Origin: Amphiura filiformis
Lineage: Eukaryota > Echinodermata > Ophiuroidea > Amphilepidida > Amphiuridae
Reading direction: 5' to 3'
NCBI RefSeq assembly: GCF_039555335.1
Contig: NC_092629.1
Coordinates: 30,129,382 to 30,193,381, forward strand
Length of the DNA stretch: 64,000 nt
Shown here piece after piece: positions 38,001-46,064 of this stretch; within the stretch, counting starts at the first letter, position 1; each line of letters begins with the position of its first letter. Below the pieces are notes generated by a model, which saw nothing but the letters and a program-made list of their open reading frames with translations, made no database searches and was not told the DNA's origin. A program made the position numbers and the translations under genes.

Positions 38001-40788
38001 TTATTATTGATGAGCCAAGTCGAAGGTAACTAAATTATATATCACACCATAGATACTTATTTTTAGTATCTATGATCACACTAAGGTATTTTATCTGCAG
38101 AAAATGTTGTAATTTATAGGAATACCATACATCGTAATATTAATTTTTTCTATAGAATATTTGGCGAGTCTCAATATATGATTATACCCAACCGCGCACA
38201 CTACAAACAAGTATTTGAATTGTAATATAAATGAGGTTACGTGGTTAAAATTTCATTTAGACACGTAATGAACACACAATGTGGTTCAAGGTCATTCGGT
38301 GCGTTATGGGGCAGCCACGCGATCTTTCAGTTCTTCTGATTAACTCAGACCTTGAAGGACACTTGTCTTCTAAGGTTGTTGATTTCGTCCATCCCGCTGA
38401 CTTATCTTGTTGTCTCGGTACGTCGAAAACTCAGGAAGATGATCCTAAGTTGCGATGGTCATTTGTAAATGATGGCTGATTAACGTTTTGCTCCTATAGA
38501 AGACTTATAGAGCTGCGATCGGTCCATTGGTCAATAATGGATGTGTCTGTACCATTGCGTAAGTCTGTAGATTTGGCCTATATAGCGCACTATAAATCAC
38601 ATGTGTTTACGTGTGTCGATTTCTTGTAGATACCTTATATCAATGGGCCTTATAGAAGAAGAGAAAGTGGAAGAGAAAGAAGATCCAGACGAGGGTGCGT
38701 CGCCAAGACAACGTTATGCAGCCGAGCCAGCCCCTACTCCTGAGGAAGAAAAAGTTGAAGATTTGCCCATTGGTAAGCTAAACTCCTCAACAAAGGTTTG
38801 GGAAGGGTTTTTTTAAGCATCTATCTCTCAGATTATTTTATGGCATGTTCATATCGTGTTGATGGATAGCTACTTTATTCTCCTTTACAATGAAATCACC
38901 ATTGTTACGTCTGAGTATACGTCTTGTGAATGTAGGGGGTCTCAAAGAAAATGTGCCAAATTGACCATTCTGTGTAGCAAGCTGTAATCCTGTATCTTCA
39001 AAATCTGAGACCGAGTGCAATCCTTTAGATGACAACGCTCGCCCCCACAGTCAACGACTACGGACTACCTACAGAATATGTGAGTTGAGAGAATGGAGTA
39101 TGTTGCCAACAGCCCAGACCTCAACCCGCTTGAACACTTGTGGAACCAGCTTGCATGGTTGTGCTGTGCATGCCAGAGTAGCCAATGCAACCACATTGAA
39201 TGACCTGCGATGAATCCTGGTTGACGAAAGGAATGCCATCCCACAGCAACGTGTGACCAGGCTGGTGAGCAGCGTGAGAAAGAGGTGCCTGGCTGTTGTG
39301 GTTGCGTATGGGTTTTCCACCCGCTATTGAGGTTAATGACTAGTGTTTTTTGAGCTCAGAATAATTGTCAATTTGGCACATTCTGTCTAAGACCCTACTA
39401 CATTCACAAGACGTGTACTCAGCTGTGAAAAAGGTGATTGTTTCAAATGTGGTGTCATTATAAAGAGGAATAAAGTATCTATCATTGATATGCAATACGA
39501 TATGAACATGTCACAAATAATCTGAAATACAGATGCTTGTTTCCAAACTTTTGTTGAGGAGTTTATATCAAAAAATCACACAGATCAACTAACGTCTGTT
39601 GCTGTCATAGTGGCTTTTTTAACAAACCGAGAAAACAAAACATGAACAATCTCAAGAAGTCAATGATGAATCAACCAACTTATGAATCAATAGATCTATA
39701 ACAGGAATAAAAACATGAAAGATCAAATGTTCAAATCTTGTATGAAATTCTCTCATGTGGTGGTGAATTGTGTTAAAAACCAATTCTCAAAGTAAATGTG
39801 TTGTGTTGCAATTTATAGCGACACATTCGTAAACAAAACGTAGTTTAAATATTCATTTCACCAGCTTTTTTAACGGTTTTAACTTAATTGACGTATTTCG
39901 TAATAATAATGATGTTTTGTTTATTACAGAACCTGTAACTGATCCTATAGTAGTTGCCAACAATTCACGCCACATTTCTCCAACTTCTAATAAGAGAAAG
40001 AATAAGCGTGAGCTCAGAGCAAGGTAAGATCGATGGGATGGAATAATAGGCAACCGTCCCTTTGTATTATGCTGACTATAGAGGGGGACATTGCAGCGTA
40101 GAGTCATTCTAGCCATTATTGCAACTCACGCTCGGGGAGTCGCCTAAAATCTAATGACACTCCACGGGCGGGGAAAGGGCTATATAATACCACATGTATA
40201 GTATAGGAACAGTTTAAACAGTATACATGTACAAAATTTAGAAAATCCCATAGGAAAATTGCCAAAAACGGCTAATTGTGCCCCCCCATCAGACCCAGTG
40301 CCCCCTATTGTGCCCCCCCCCCCCAAATCGGATGACCCTCGCTACGCCGCTGGCGAACATTATGACCGCTATAATATTATAGCTGGTAGGGTGACGTACT
40401 GGTGGAGGGACCTTAATTTGTGTAAACCTTCATAGGCCAAATACTGCATTGCAAATTCCAAACTTTACCTTTAGTGCCAACAATTGTACTAGAATTGCGA
40501 ACGAATTCCAAACTTTACCCCATATTGACATTGGTATGTCTTCTCCATCGTTTCAGGCGTATGAAGCCATTTGCAGGCCACGAGAATTCACCGTATCTGA
40601 TGTCTATGTTAGCAGAAGACGTACTTCACAAGAACAGGCGGTACTTGGGCATGAAACCGGCATACCTGAGTAAATCATGCAACAACCTGGCGACTTCACC
40701 TAGGTCGTCGATTACCTCAAAAACATTATCAACAAACTCACATGGGAGGAGATATTCATATTCAAATGGAAATTCACCAGATTCGTGA
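23002..40788 (+). CDS. TRASH/YHS-like metal-binding plus ankyrin-repeat protein, 13 coding exons
   Basis: The gene is assembled from exons 23002-23008, 28361-28476, 29463-29549, 31860-32111, 32624-32710, 34007-34105, 36143-36396, 36571-36699, 37242-37450, 37804-38025, 38630-38772, 39930-40023 and 40557-40788. All junctions are GT-AG and every phase agrees, apart from one lost base in exon 7. The predicted length is 643 residues. Residues 9-34 carry Cys-x20-Cys-x3-Cys, the spacing of TRASH/YHS treble-clef metal-binding domains. Residues 75-490 hold about ten ankyrin repeats (for example GYSALHHAASKGQREMCELL and GRTPLHHVANKGNANMLRIL). An acidic segment (EEEKVEEKEDPDEG) and a basic tail (NKRKNKRELRARRMKP) follow. 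There is no signal peptide or membrane segment, so an intracellular adaptor role is likely; the ligand and partners are unknown. The first exon has only seven coding bases and is the weakest call. Confidence 0.85.
23009..28360 (+). other. Intron 1 of the ankyrin gene, with recurrent TATTCGTAGGTAA motifs
   Basis: A 5.35-kb intron without a recognised coding segment. The motif TATTCGTAGGTAA or close variants occurs at about 24053, 24406, 24426, 24799 and 25176 on the plus strand and 23693, 24831 and 25206 on the minus strand. Weaker forms are at 25366 and 26898. Segments around 27680-28010 (GGTATATTGATGGGCC, TCAGCGGCA, CCAAACTAAA) recur in diverged form at 54420-54530 in the astacin gene. Confidence 0.6.
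28361..28476 (+). CDS. Ankyrin gene exon 2: Cys-x20-Cys-x3-Cys module
   Basis: Acceptor TTTGCAG, donor GTGAGT, phase 1 in and 0 out. It encodes residues 3-41 including KPICIVDNKEAKYY and VLFCSAPCHDQYNEK. The aromatic-Cys-Ser-x-x-Cys end and the 20-residue gap to the first Cys match the YHS/TRASH pattern (C-x19-22-C-x3-C) of metal sensors and trafficking proteins. The exon codes almost exactly one such domain. Confidence 0.85.
28834..29224. mobile_element. 391-bp MITE, AAACGTTTT family, full copy
   Basis: CCAGCAAACACAAAATGTTT at the left is mirrored by AAATGTTTTGTGTTTGCTGG at the right. The interior is full of AACGTTTT and AAAATATTT. Diverged relatives are at 17742-17940 and 52044-52400. It lies in ankyrin intron 2. 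Confidence 0.8.
29463..29549 (+). CDS. Ankyrin gene exon 3: acidic linker
   Basis: An 87-nt exon after GATAACAG and before GTAAAT, phase 0 both ends. Residues 42-70 include KLEEDNADAKSTDTDKDDTE, a charged linker between the Cys module and the ankyrin repeats. It is symmetrical and could be skipped without shifting frame. Confidence 0.8.
29655..29851 (-). mobile_element. tRNA-derived SINE
   Basis: On the minus strand the element starts GGGCACGGTGGCACAGCAGT, with a pol III A box (TGGCACAGCAG...GG) and, about 45 bases on, a B box (GTTCGAGCC). A non-tRNA body follows with CTTGGGCAAAGCACTTTACC and TCTCTACCCAGGGGTG. It is a retroposed SINE, not a tRNA gene: there is no acceptor-stem pairing or anticodon arm. 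It lies in ankyrin intron 3. Confidence 0.75.
30365..31069. mobile_element. 705-bp foldback element
   Basis: Arms 30365-30590 and 30848-31069 are inverted copies of about 90 percent identity by eye, starting with AACTCAACCCAGAAAGTATC and ending with its partner. The loop holds a (CA)n/(CCCCA)n tract on one side and (GT)n/(GGGGT)n on the other, so even the simple repeats mirror each other. It lies in ankyrin intron 3. Confidence 0.85.
31233..31729. mobile_element. CCCGGGGG-ended element with 8-bp flanks
   Basis: The left end, CCCGGGGGCACTCCCA, and the right end, AAGTGCCCCCTCCGG, are inverted. The flanks ATTCCAAG (31225-31232) and ATTGCAAG (31730-31737) agree at 7 of 8 bases, like an aged target duplication. 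The interior repeats CTCACCCAATGACCC and relatives. It shares its ends with the element at 57719-58264. It lies in ankyrin intron 3. Confidence 0.65.
31860..32111 (+). CDS. Ankyrin gene exon 4: ankyrin repeats
   Basis: A 252-nt exon, phase 0/0, acceptor TTTGACAG, donor GTTGGT. Residues 71-154 hold two and a half ankyrin repeats, with KGQTLLTYSIAKGDLKTLHV and GADVNEADGNGLSPLMVAAS as clear repeat cores. Confidence 0.92.
32112..34006. other. Ankyrin introns 4 and 5 without recognised gene
   Basis: Nothing is recognised at 32112-32623. In intron 5 a 37-bp segment (TTTAGAGTCTATACTGGAAG onward) is tandemly duplicated at 33070-33147 with a 41-bp period. The stretch 33150-33800 has several short open frames without family resemblance and may be retroelement debris. 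Confidence 0.4.
32624..32710 (+). CDS. Ankyrin gene exon 5: ankyrin repeat
   Basis: An 87-nt exon, phase 0/0, acceptor ATCTATAG, donor GTAGGT. It encodes VEFLLQRDADVTFQDSEGKT followed by GLHKTETNK, the end of one repeat and the start of the next. Confidence 0.88.
34007..34105 (+). CDS. Ankyrin gene exon 6: ankyrin repeat
   Basis: A 99-nt exon, exactly one 33-residue repeat, phase 0/0, acceptor CATGCAG, donor GTAAGT. It encodes CAKLLLENNRSLLNIKDKFD and then QTAVHVVAGE. Confidence 0.88.
34400..35826 (-). pseudogene. 5'-truncated LINE reverse transcriptase (CR1/L2-like)
   Basis: The minus-strand frame 34900-35826 encodes the C-terminal two thirds of a non-LTR reverse transcriptase: SGVPQGSILGPMFFLCYIND, the catalytic FADD box, and later IKDLGIDISSSLVWNDHV, which is typical of the CR1/L2/Jockey group. 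A frameshift near 34955 moves the C-terminal part (PLWNQLPLTIR, then CCQCSGC) into another frame at 34662-34960. The 5' part, including the endonuclease and the first catalytic Asp, is missing. The 3' end is taken at the AT-rich tail near 34400. It is inserted antisense in ankyrin intron 6. Confidence 0.88.
36143..36396 (+). pseudogene. Ankyrin gene exon 7, with frame disruption
   Basis: Acceptor AATATTTAAAG, donor GTAATA. The first part reads VLTVFLEYEPNLNDLDNLGR in frame, then meets TAA at 36221-36223. The second part reads AEKCVELLLNYKDGIQDG and FGFSPIHYAIQSNNINIVRM in another frame. The exon is 254 nt, whereas both neighbours need a multiple of three, so one base net is missing. The ankyrin pattern suggests changes in the C-run at 36216-36218, the A-run at 36222-36224 and the A-run at 36239-36242, all homopolymers. 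Either the allele is broken or the assembly has homopolymer errors; the rest of the gene looks intact. Confidence 0.8.
36571..36699 (+). CDS. Ankyrin gene exon 8: ankyrin repeat
   Basis: A 129-nt exon, phase 0/0, acceptor CTTTTCAG, donor GTTTGT. It encodes GCDINKKDNLGQTALLSAVS and a helix with TDISKELLDKC. Confidence 0.9.
36731..36829. mobile_element. 99-bp palindromic MITE
   Basis: AGCTGAATTTAT and GCGACGAGCGATTGG on the left pair with CCAATCGCTCGTCGC and ATAAATTCAGCT on the right. It sits 31 bp after the end of ankyrin exon 8. A relative is at 41385-41517. Confidence 0.7.
37242..37450 (+). CDS. Ankyrin gene exon 9: two ankyrin repeats
   Basis: A 209-nt exon, phase 0 in and 2 out, acceptor ACACAG, donor GTAGGA. 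It encodes GYSALHHAASKGQREMCELL, then GANINLQDKKQQT and ETVKMLIKNGAKC. It has the clearest ankyrin repeat of the gene. Confidence 0.93.
37804..38025 (+). CDS. Ankyrin gene exon 10: two ankyrin repeats
   Basis: A 222-nt exon, phase 2/2, acceptor TCTTTCAG, donor GTAACT. It encodes TPLHHVANKGNANMLRILLE and, after an insert (EDGSTPDKHT), NLQDRNNSTVLYIAAFHEYK. This is the last recognisable repeat pair. Confidence 0.92.
38630..38772 (+). CDS. Ankyrin gene exon 11: acidic segment
   Basis: A 143-nt exon, phase 2 in and 1 out, acceptor TTGTAG, donor GTAAGC. It encodes YLISMGLIEEEKVEEKEDPD and a Pro/Glu-rich part with PAPTPEEEKVEDLPI. A Tc1/mariner element begins 8 bp after the exon end. Confidence 0.85.
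38781..39563 (+). mobile_element. Internally deleted Tc1/mariner element with ~185-bp inverted ends
   Basis: The left end begins AACTCCTCAACAAAGGTTTG and the right end finishes CAAACTTTTGTTGAGGAGTT. TA flanks both sides (38779-38780 and 39564-39565). The inverted ends run about 185 bp inward, to GTGCCAAATTGA on the left. Between them, plus-strand frames keep the C-terminal third of a Tc1-type transposase: DNARPHSQRLRTTY, then in shifted frames the region of PDLNPxEHLW, NATTLNDLR, IPQQRVTRLVSSVRKRC and GFSTRY. The N-terminal part is lost and stops interrupt it. It starts 8 bp after ankyrin exon 11, leaving the donor GTAAGC intact. Confidence 0.88.
39930..40023 (+). CDS. Ankyrin gene exon 12: basic segment
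   Basis: A 94-nt exon, phase 1 in and 2 out, acceptor TTACAG, donor GTAAGA. It encodes VVANNSRHISPTSNKRKNKR, a Lys/Arg cluster that could act as a nuclear localisation signal (inference only). Confidence 0.8.
40557..40788 (+). CDS. Ankyrin gene exon 13: C-terminal exon
   Basis: Acceptor CGTTTCAG, phase 2 in, stop TGA at 40786-40788. It encodes RMKPFAGHENSPYLMSML, then NNLATSPRSSITSKTLSTNS and a short Ser/Asn-rich end. The final twenty or so codons come from the first unit of a tandem repeat that continues past the stop. Candidate AATAAA signals for the transcript end lie at 41138 and 41197. Confidence 0.8.
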
Positions 40789-41001
40789 TTGTAACTCTTA
40801 ATATGATTTATGATGTTACCAACCTCAAATGGAAGGACATATTCCCCCGGGACATAATCATATTCAGATAATAATTCACCAACTTCGTGATTCTAACTTT
40901 TGGATGTTATGACAATTATCCCTAATCTCACATGGAAGCACATGTTCATATTCAAATGTGAATTCACCAGCTTCGTGATTGTAACTTTTGGATATTATGA
41001 C
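40725..41001 (+). repeat. Three-copy tandem repeat spanning the ankyrin stop codon
   Basis: A unit of about 90 bp containing CTCACATGGGAGGAGATATT, ATTCACCAGATTCGTGATTG and TAACTTTTGGATATTATGAC occurs near 40735, 40825 and 40920. The first unit supplies the end of the coding sequence and the stop; the others are 3' untranslated. Confidence 0.75.
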
Positions 41002-41384
41002 TTTTTTTAAAAAGCATAGTAAAGTGTAGCCTTTGTAGAAATAATCCAATATATATGCCTTGGGATACTTTAAACATCACTCTGGTCGAACATCAGTTCG
41101 AAACTAGGAGTCTGTTGTAAGAGATTTTCAGACACCAAATAAATGGGGTCTTTTGGTGAGAAGGCTAAAATGAAGGGTTTTTTCCGTGAGACTGGAAATA
41201 AAGTTGGTGAAAATATAAACTAATATTAGTGAAACAATTTTTGGCATGTATACAGAACTTTCAAAAAGTCATCAAAATTTGATTTTTTTGTTGTTGAAAA
41301 TTTGTAGGGAAGAAAATTATCAGGTATACTTGAAAAAGTCCCCGGGGATGGACGACTGATCGCCAGCATCACATTCGACCCGTC

Positions 41385-41517
41385 TTTATCGCCGAGCGAT
41401 ACTGATTGGTTTTTAGCCAATGAGGTAGCGTGCTTTTTATTGCATTGGGAAAATCGCGCTACCTCATTAACCAAATACCAATAGCTCGTCGCTCAGCGAT
41501 GGAGTATAAATTCAGCT
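41385..41517. mobile_element. Palindromic MITE, second copy of the 36731 family
   Basis: TTATCGCCGAGCGAT on the left and GCTCGTCGCTCAGCGATGGA with ATAAATTCAGCT on the right. An inner TAATGAGGTAGCG-type palindrome is present. The remaining interval 41001-42900 shows no gene or named repeat. Confidence 0.6.
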
Positions 41518-42900
41518 ATATTAGATACAAGAAGTTGGTTATTCAATCTATTTCCATTTTATTTCCAGTCACATGTTCGACGTCACATACAATTGACATT
41601 CGGTAGGGAGTACAGCCAAAATGGTTCACTGAGCTCATCCAAGTTTTGCTGCTTTCGGCAATACATTCTAGCAAAGGGGTACCCGGATTTTAGCAAAGCC
41701 CAGACCCATAAAAGCATGTAGAAAACTTCGCTGAATTTACACACACCGCTCCGATACCACAGAATCTATCTTACGACCATACTTGAATAGAGACTGTGCA
41801 TATGACGTATCATACCGTAAATATGGCGGACTACTCAAATGCATTCAACAAAAGCATGATTTTAATCTATCACGACAGTTCCTCTCACATAACAACTGTA
41901 CTACGATCAAATAGGTTGATAACAACATTTGATTGAATGGACTACACTGCGCCATGATTACGGTGAAGGACACTGGTTCAAATCCTTTGTTTGAAGCCAA
42001 TCAATAATTTCACGCACAACCTCTATTCACAAGTAATTGGCACCCAATCAACTTTCTATTGACCGCACACAACGACCCCATTGTTTAATGACCACCTGGA
42101 CATTTGATGAGAGGGTCGTTATGTACCTACTGAATAAAAAGGAAATTGATATAGCTGTGTCATCGACCCATGTTTATATATGCACTATTTGCTTGTTAGT
42201 ATCGAAGGCTCTAGTGAAGCTGAATCGTCAGTGAAGGCAGCAAAGCTTGGCCGAGCTCAGCAAACTATTTTGACTGTACTACCTTAGAAGATAAAATGAA
42301 TTGAAACAGATAAAATAACGAATACTTTTTGAACAAATATCCGACGTCGATTATATGGAGTACGTTTTTTGACCATTACAGGAAGTTTCCATACCTGCCT
42401 ATAAAATGCAAATGAAAGTGCAGCTTATTATTTATATCTGTATTTTCTATAATTCGACTTAGATTATAATAATTGAAAAATAACAACATATGGATAAATG
42501 AATATTATGTTTTATATAAGGATTAATAAATTAACAAAATACTTATACCACTTTCAACAACTCCTCCTATACCTTTGTACAGGAGCCAACCGTTGTTAAT
42601 CCGTGATGAATCCACACTTTTACAGTAGCGTATACGCGAACGCGAGCGAGACTACTCGTTACGCGAGAGCGCGTAAAATTCGTCATGCCTGGAACCTTTG
42701 TGCGTATGCAAGCTTACAAGTTAAATTCAGTATTTTTCAGGTAGCGGCTAAACTTTGCCGTTTTATTCTTTAGTTTTATTGCTGATATTAACAGAGAAAT
42801 CATCGAAATTTTTGTAAGACTTAGTGACAATGATTTACTGACATTTCCTCGTAAAATATTCGCGAAGTATACGATCTTTAGCTTCTTTTCGTTGTTGAAA

Positions 42901-43077
42901 GGGATTCAATCATGTTTCACCGTTGTTCATCACCATTTAACAACTCGCGTCCGGCGCGTCTGCGTGGTTTACTTCGCTCGGGCAGCTAAAGCTGCCCTCG
43001 CGAAGTAAACCACGCAGACGACGCGGCCGCATCGTTGTTAAACGGTGATGAACAACGGTGAAACATGATTGAATCCC
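42901..43077. mobile_element. 177-bp near-perfect palindrome
   Basis: GGGATTCAATCATGTTTCAC at the left and GTGAAACATGATTGAATCCC at the right. The pairing continues inward (CGTTGTTCATCACC, GTTGTTAAA) to a centre at GGGCAGCTAAAGCTGCCC, with CGAAGTAAACCACGCAGACG and its inverse around it. It could form one long hairpin. It is GC-rich compared with its surroundings. Confidence 0.85.
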
Positions 43078-43347
43078 TAAATCTGTTTCAATGTGTTTTA
43101 TTTATTATTGTATTTTGAAATCTTATGTCCCAGTGTTTGGTTGTAAGCAATATAGAAAAAGAGGGATTATAATTTTGTTTTCACCAAAAATAAGGAGGGG
43201 GCATGGGCGTAGCAAGAGTCTCGGGGGCCCATGGACAAGGAGCAGAACTTAGAAGGACCAGAACATTTTCCAATCCGGGATAGAGGCGGGGGTCATAAAA
43301 ATTGACGCTGGTTCGATTTTGAGACCTGAAAAGATTTCAGCTGAATA

Positions 43348-43485
43348 ATCGGGCATCCAAAGCCATACATATTGAAAAGGCAGCGTCTCTGGACACCGAT
43401 GCTTGCGTAAATATCATACGACGATTTGTGTCCAGAAGAGACCAAGTGAAACAGATTCGCTCTGACAATGGCACCATTTCTTTCC
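43348..43485 (+). pseudogene. BEL/Pao retrotransposon integrase fragment
   Basis: The plus-strand frame reads ASKAIHIEKAASLDTDAC then IIRRFVSRRDQVKQIRSDNG, matching the integrase core of BEL/Pao elements (RAVHLEVxxSLDTDxF...RRFxxRRGxVxxxRSDNGT), including the second catalytic Asp in SDNG. It is cut off on both sides by stops and unrelated sequence. No long terminal repeats were seen nearby. Confidence 0.75.
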
Positions 43486-43639
43486 TGCAATATCCATGGT
43501 CAGTTTTTGTGTTGTTTCCATTATCTGGTCATTATATAATTCTAGAGTCCTCTCTTCTGGACATCCATCTGCCAAAATGTTTTTTTTTTTTTTTTTTTTT
43601 GCTATCCTGCAACTTCTATATATTGATGCTGCTCTGCTT

Positions 43640-44110
43640 TGGTCTTAGTAATTTTTATACCTCTAGTCTGGTGTTGATTTTTAACTTGCTCATTCTGGTC
43701 ACTACCCACGTTCACTTTGTTGATTGTATACGTCTTGAATGATGTGTGCACTGTCTATGAGAATGAAATCAATTTCGTTCTTTGTGCTTCCACCTTGGCT
43801 TCTCCATGTTCATTTCCTACCTGCCGGCTTTTTTTGAAAAAAGTGTTCATTATTTTCAGCTTGTTACTGATTGAGAATTCGATGAGTCGGTCACTCCTAT
43901 CATTTCGTTCTCCACTCCCAAATTTTCCAATTGCGCATTCTTCTTCATCCTCTCTTTTTCCAATTTTGGCATTAAAGTCACCCATGACTATTGTGAATTG
44001 AGTCTTGCTATGTTCTTTAGTAGTTCAGTTATTTCTTCGTACAGTTTGCCCACCTCTTCATCGTTGTGTGTTGAGGTTGGAGCGTAGACTTTTTACTGTC
44101 AGCTGAGCTA
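43640..44110 (-). pseudogene. RTE-like LINE endonuclease fragment
   Basis: The minus strand encodes, with frame breaks, VYAPTSTHNDEEVGKLYEEI, MGDFNAKIGKRED, GKFGSGERNDRSDRLIEFSI, LKIMNTFFKK and, after a break, NKVNVGSDH. These are consecutive blocks of an apurinic-type endonuclease as found in RTE-clade LINEs, with the catalytic GDFNA and GSDH boxes. The frame is interrupted near 43990 and 43750. A poly-A/T tract at 43580-43603 follows. Confidence 0.78.
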
Positions 44111-44133
44111 GGGGTCCATTTATACCTTTGACC

Positions 44134-44319
44134 TCAGTTATATGTATTTTCTTTTCCTTTCACTTCCGTTCCACTGTTTTCCCAACTGACCCGGTCACTA
44201 GCTTTCCTGTCCCATGTTTCAACATCCATGTTAGCTATCTTCAGATGATGCTTCACAATATCTCTATACCGAAGTTTCTGCCCACCACGTTTTTCTCTTT
44301 CCTTCTGTGAGTTCACCAT
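44134..44319 (-). pseudogene. LINE C-terminal tail upstream of the endonuclease fragment
   Basis: KEREKRGGQKLRYRDIVKHH followed by NMDVETWDRKASDRVSW is the usual C-terminal end of RTE/CR1-like polymerases (RGGQxLRYKDVLKRHL...WExxAxDRxxWR). It stands 5' of the endonuclease fragment on the same strand, the reverse of the order in an intact element, so two partial copies lie head to tail or the locus is rearranged. Confidence 0.68.
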
Positions 44320-44411
44320 ACATCACAGCTTTTGGTACGCTCTGTCATCAGGCATACTCATGACATGACCGACACAGTGCAGTTGGCCTTTCTCTAGGAT
44401 GGCTTCTTATA

Positions 44412-45007
44412 TGTGACCCGGCAGCACAAACGAGCCGTAAATTCCCTAAATTGTATTCTGTGTTACGGTGTAAAATGTGTACGAAGGTCGTGTTGATTGA
44501 TAACTTAAGCTGGCCCGACATCCGTCTTATTTTGATAGTCAAAAACTAATCAATAATCCTATTGTTGAAGTGGATAATAAGCTTCTACCTTATATGGCCG
44601 GCTATAGAACTTTTAATAGCTCTGATCTTTGTTTGCTTTTGCTAAATCCTGTTCAAGTGGTGGGTTACCAGGCATTGTATTTTTGTACAGATATGCATAA
44701 CCAACAATTAACAATGAGAGAACTTTCTTAAACCTCGTTGACTTGGGGATGATTTGAAATGACCGCCAATTATGACTGTTTGATATATATTGCCAGCAAT
44801 GTGGAAAAAGAGACACATGTAAAAACGTAAAAAGCTATAATTTTGTTGAAGGAGCAAAGTTTAACAAACCATAACCCCGCTTCTGGATATCGTTTGAAGT
44901 CAAATGATATACCATTTTTAAGTTTATGATGTTTATTTTTTAAACACGAAATAAAACAAAATTGACCGGGGGAGGAATTTACGGCTTATTCGCCGTGGAC
45001 GGTCACA
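44412..45007. mobile_element. 596-bp element with TGTGACC ends and TA flanks
   Basis: The left end, TGTGACCCGGCAGCAC followed by CGAGCCGTAAATTCC, mirrors the right end, GAATTTACGGCTTATTCGC followed by GGTCACA. TA lies on both sides (44410-44411 and 45008-45009). Its interior is nearly identical to 63131-64000 apart from the insertion there, so this copy preserves the empty site (AACTTAAGCTGG at 44501-44512). Confidence 0.82.
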
Positions 45008-45391
45008 TATGGTGGCAAGGAAGAAGATCTTCTAGCTCAAAACGGTCTACTTCGCCAAATCATTTAATGCCAGAAGTTTCCACCTACTGAAAGAGTAGTT
45101 GTGGGCGACGGTCACAACCAATGACCTTAATCAAGAGCAATGGGGTTCACTGACGCAGTACATAGATTAACACCAGTTATGACAGATTTGGATGCAGCTT
45201 CCTAAAACCTAGTATGCATTTGCAATGTACAATTTTTCTTGAAAATGGAAGGAGCTTAAAATATTATAATTATAATTGAAAGTGGTACGTACACAGAAAT
45301 TTCGAATGCCTCCCCCTCCCTGGGGTCACATGTTTTAAACTTACAGTACTCAAACAACTACGCGGATCATGGTTGTCCTGGTTGAACTCAT

Positions 45392-46064
45392 GCACTCATA
45401 GAAATGACTTGTTCGCCTTGTTGGCGCAATTCAAAAGGAGTAAGTTTGGACAACTCAAAAATAGTGTAAAAGTTGCCAAAACAAAATTCATTTTAGTTAT
45501 CCGAACTTAAAAATGCTGAAAAAGCTCAAAGAAGTTCCGTCAACTAATCAACTTTGTTGGCATTACTTAAAAAGTTGATGTAAGTCGTTGCGTCAACTTT
45601 TTAAGTAATGCCAACTTCTGAATTCAAGTTCACGGAACTTAGAAAAATAAACAAGGTTCAAAGAACCAATTAGTTGAGTTATTGTAACTCAACATGTAAG
45701 TTGATGTAACTCGTTCATATTAAGTTACTGGTACTTATTGTTTTGAGTTATTCCAATTTGGTACTTTGTTACTTAATTCACGTAATTGGATCATTTTCTG
45801 CACAATTAGCAGTATTGAAATATTTATTTTTGTAATCAGTGCAAAATTTTGTATACTATAGCACACCTCTAGAAAATTATGCTAACCTAGTTTCATTTTC
45901 TGAGTTGTAACAACTCAATAAAGCAAGTGCAAATGAGTGCGACCAACATAATGATATCGAGTCAGCGTTACTCAAAATTGTACGCGTTGGCATTATTCGG
46001 AAAGTTGACGCAACGACTTACATCAACTTACTGAGTAATGCCAACGAACAATTTCTATGAGTGC
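45392..46064. mobile_element. 673-bp foldback element with AAGTTGA modules
   Basis: GCACTCATAGAAATGACTTG and AACAATTTCTATGAGTGC are inverted ends. Near the left, GTTGGCATTACTTAAAAAGT and ACTTTTTAAGTAATGCCAAC form a perfect hairpin (45556-45615). A related hairpin lies at 45988-46043. Degenerate AACTCAA/TTGAGTT modules fill the centre. From 46065 to 46920 nothing is recognised. Confidence 0.7.
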
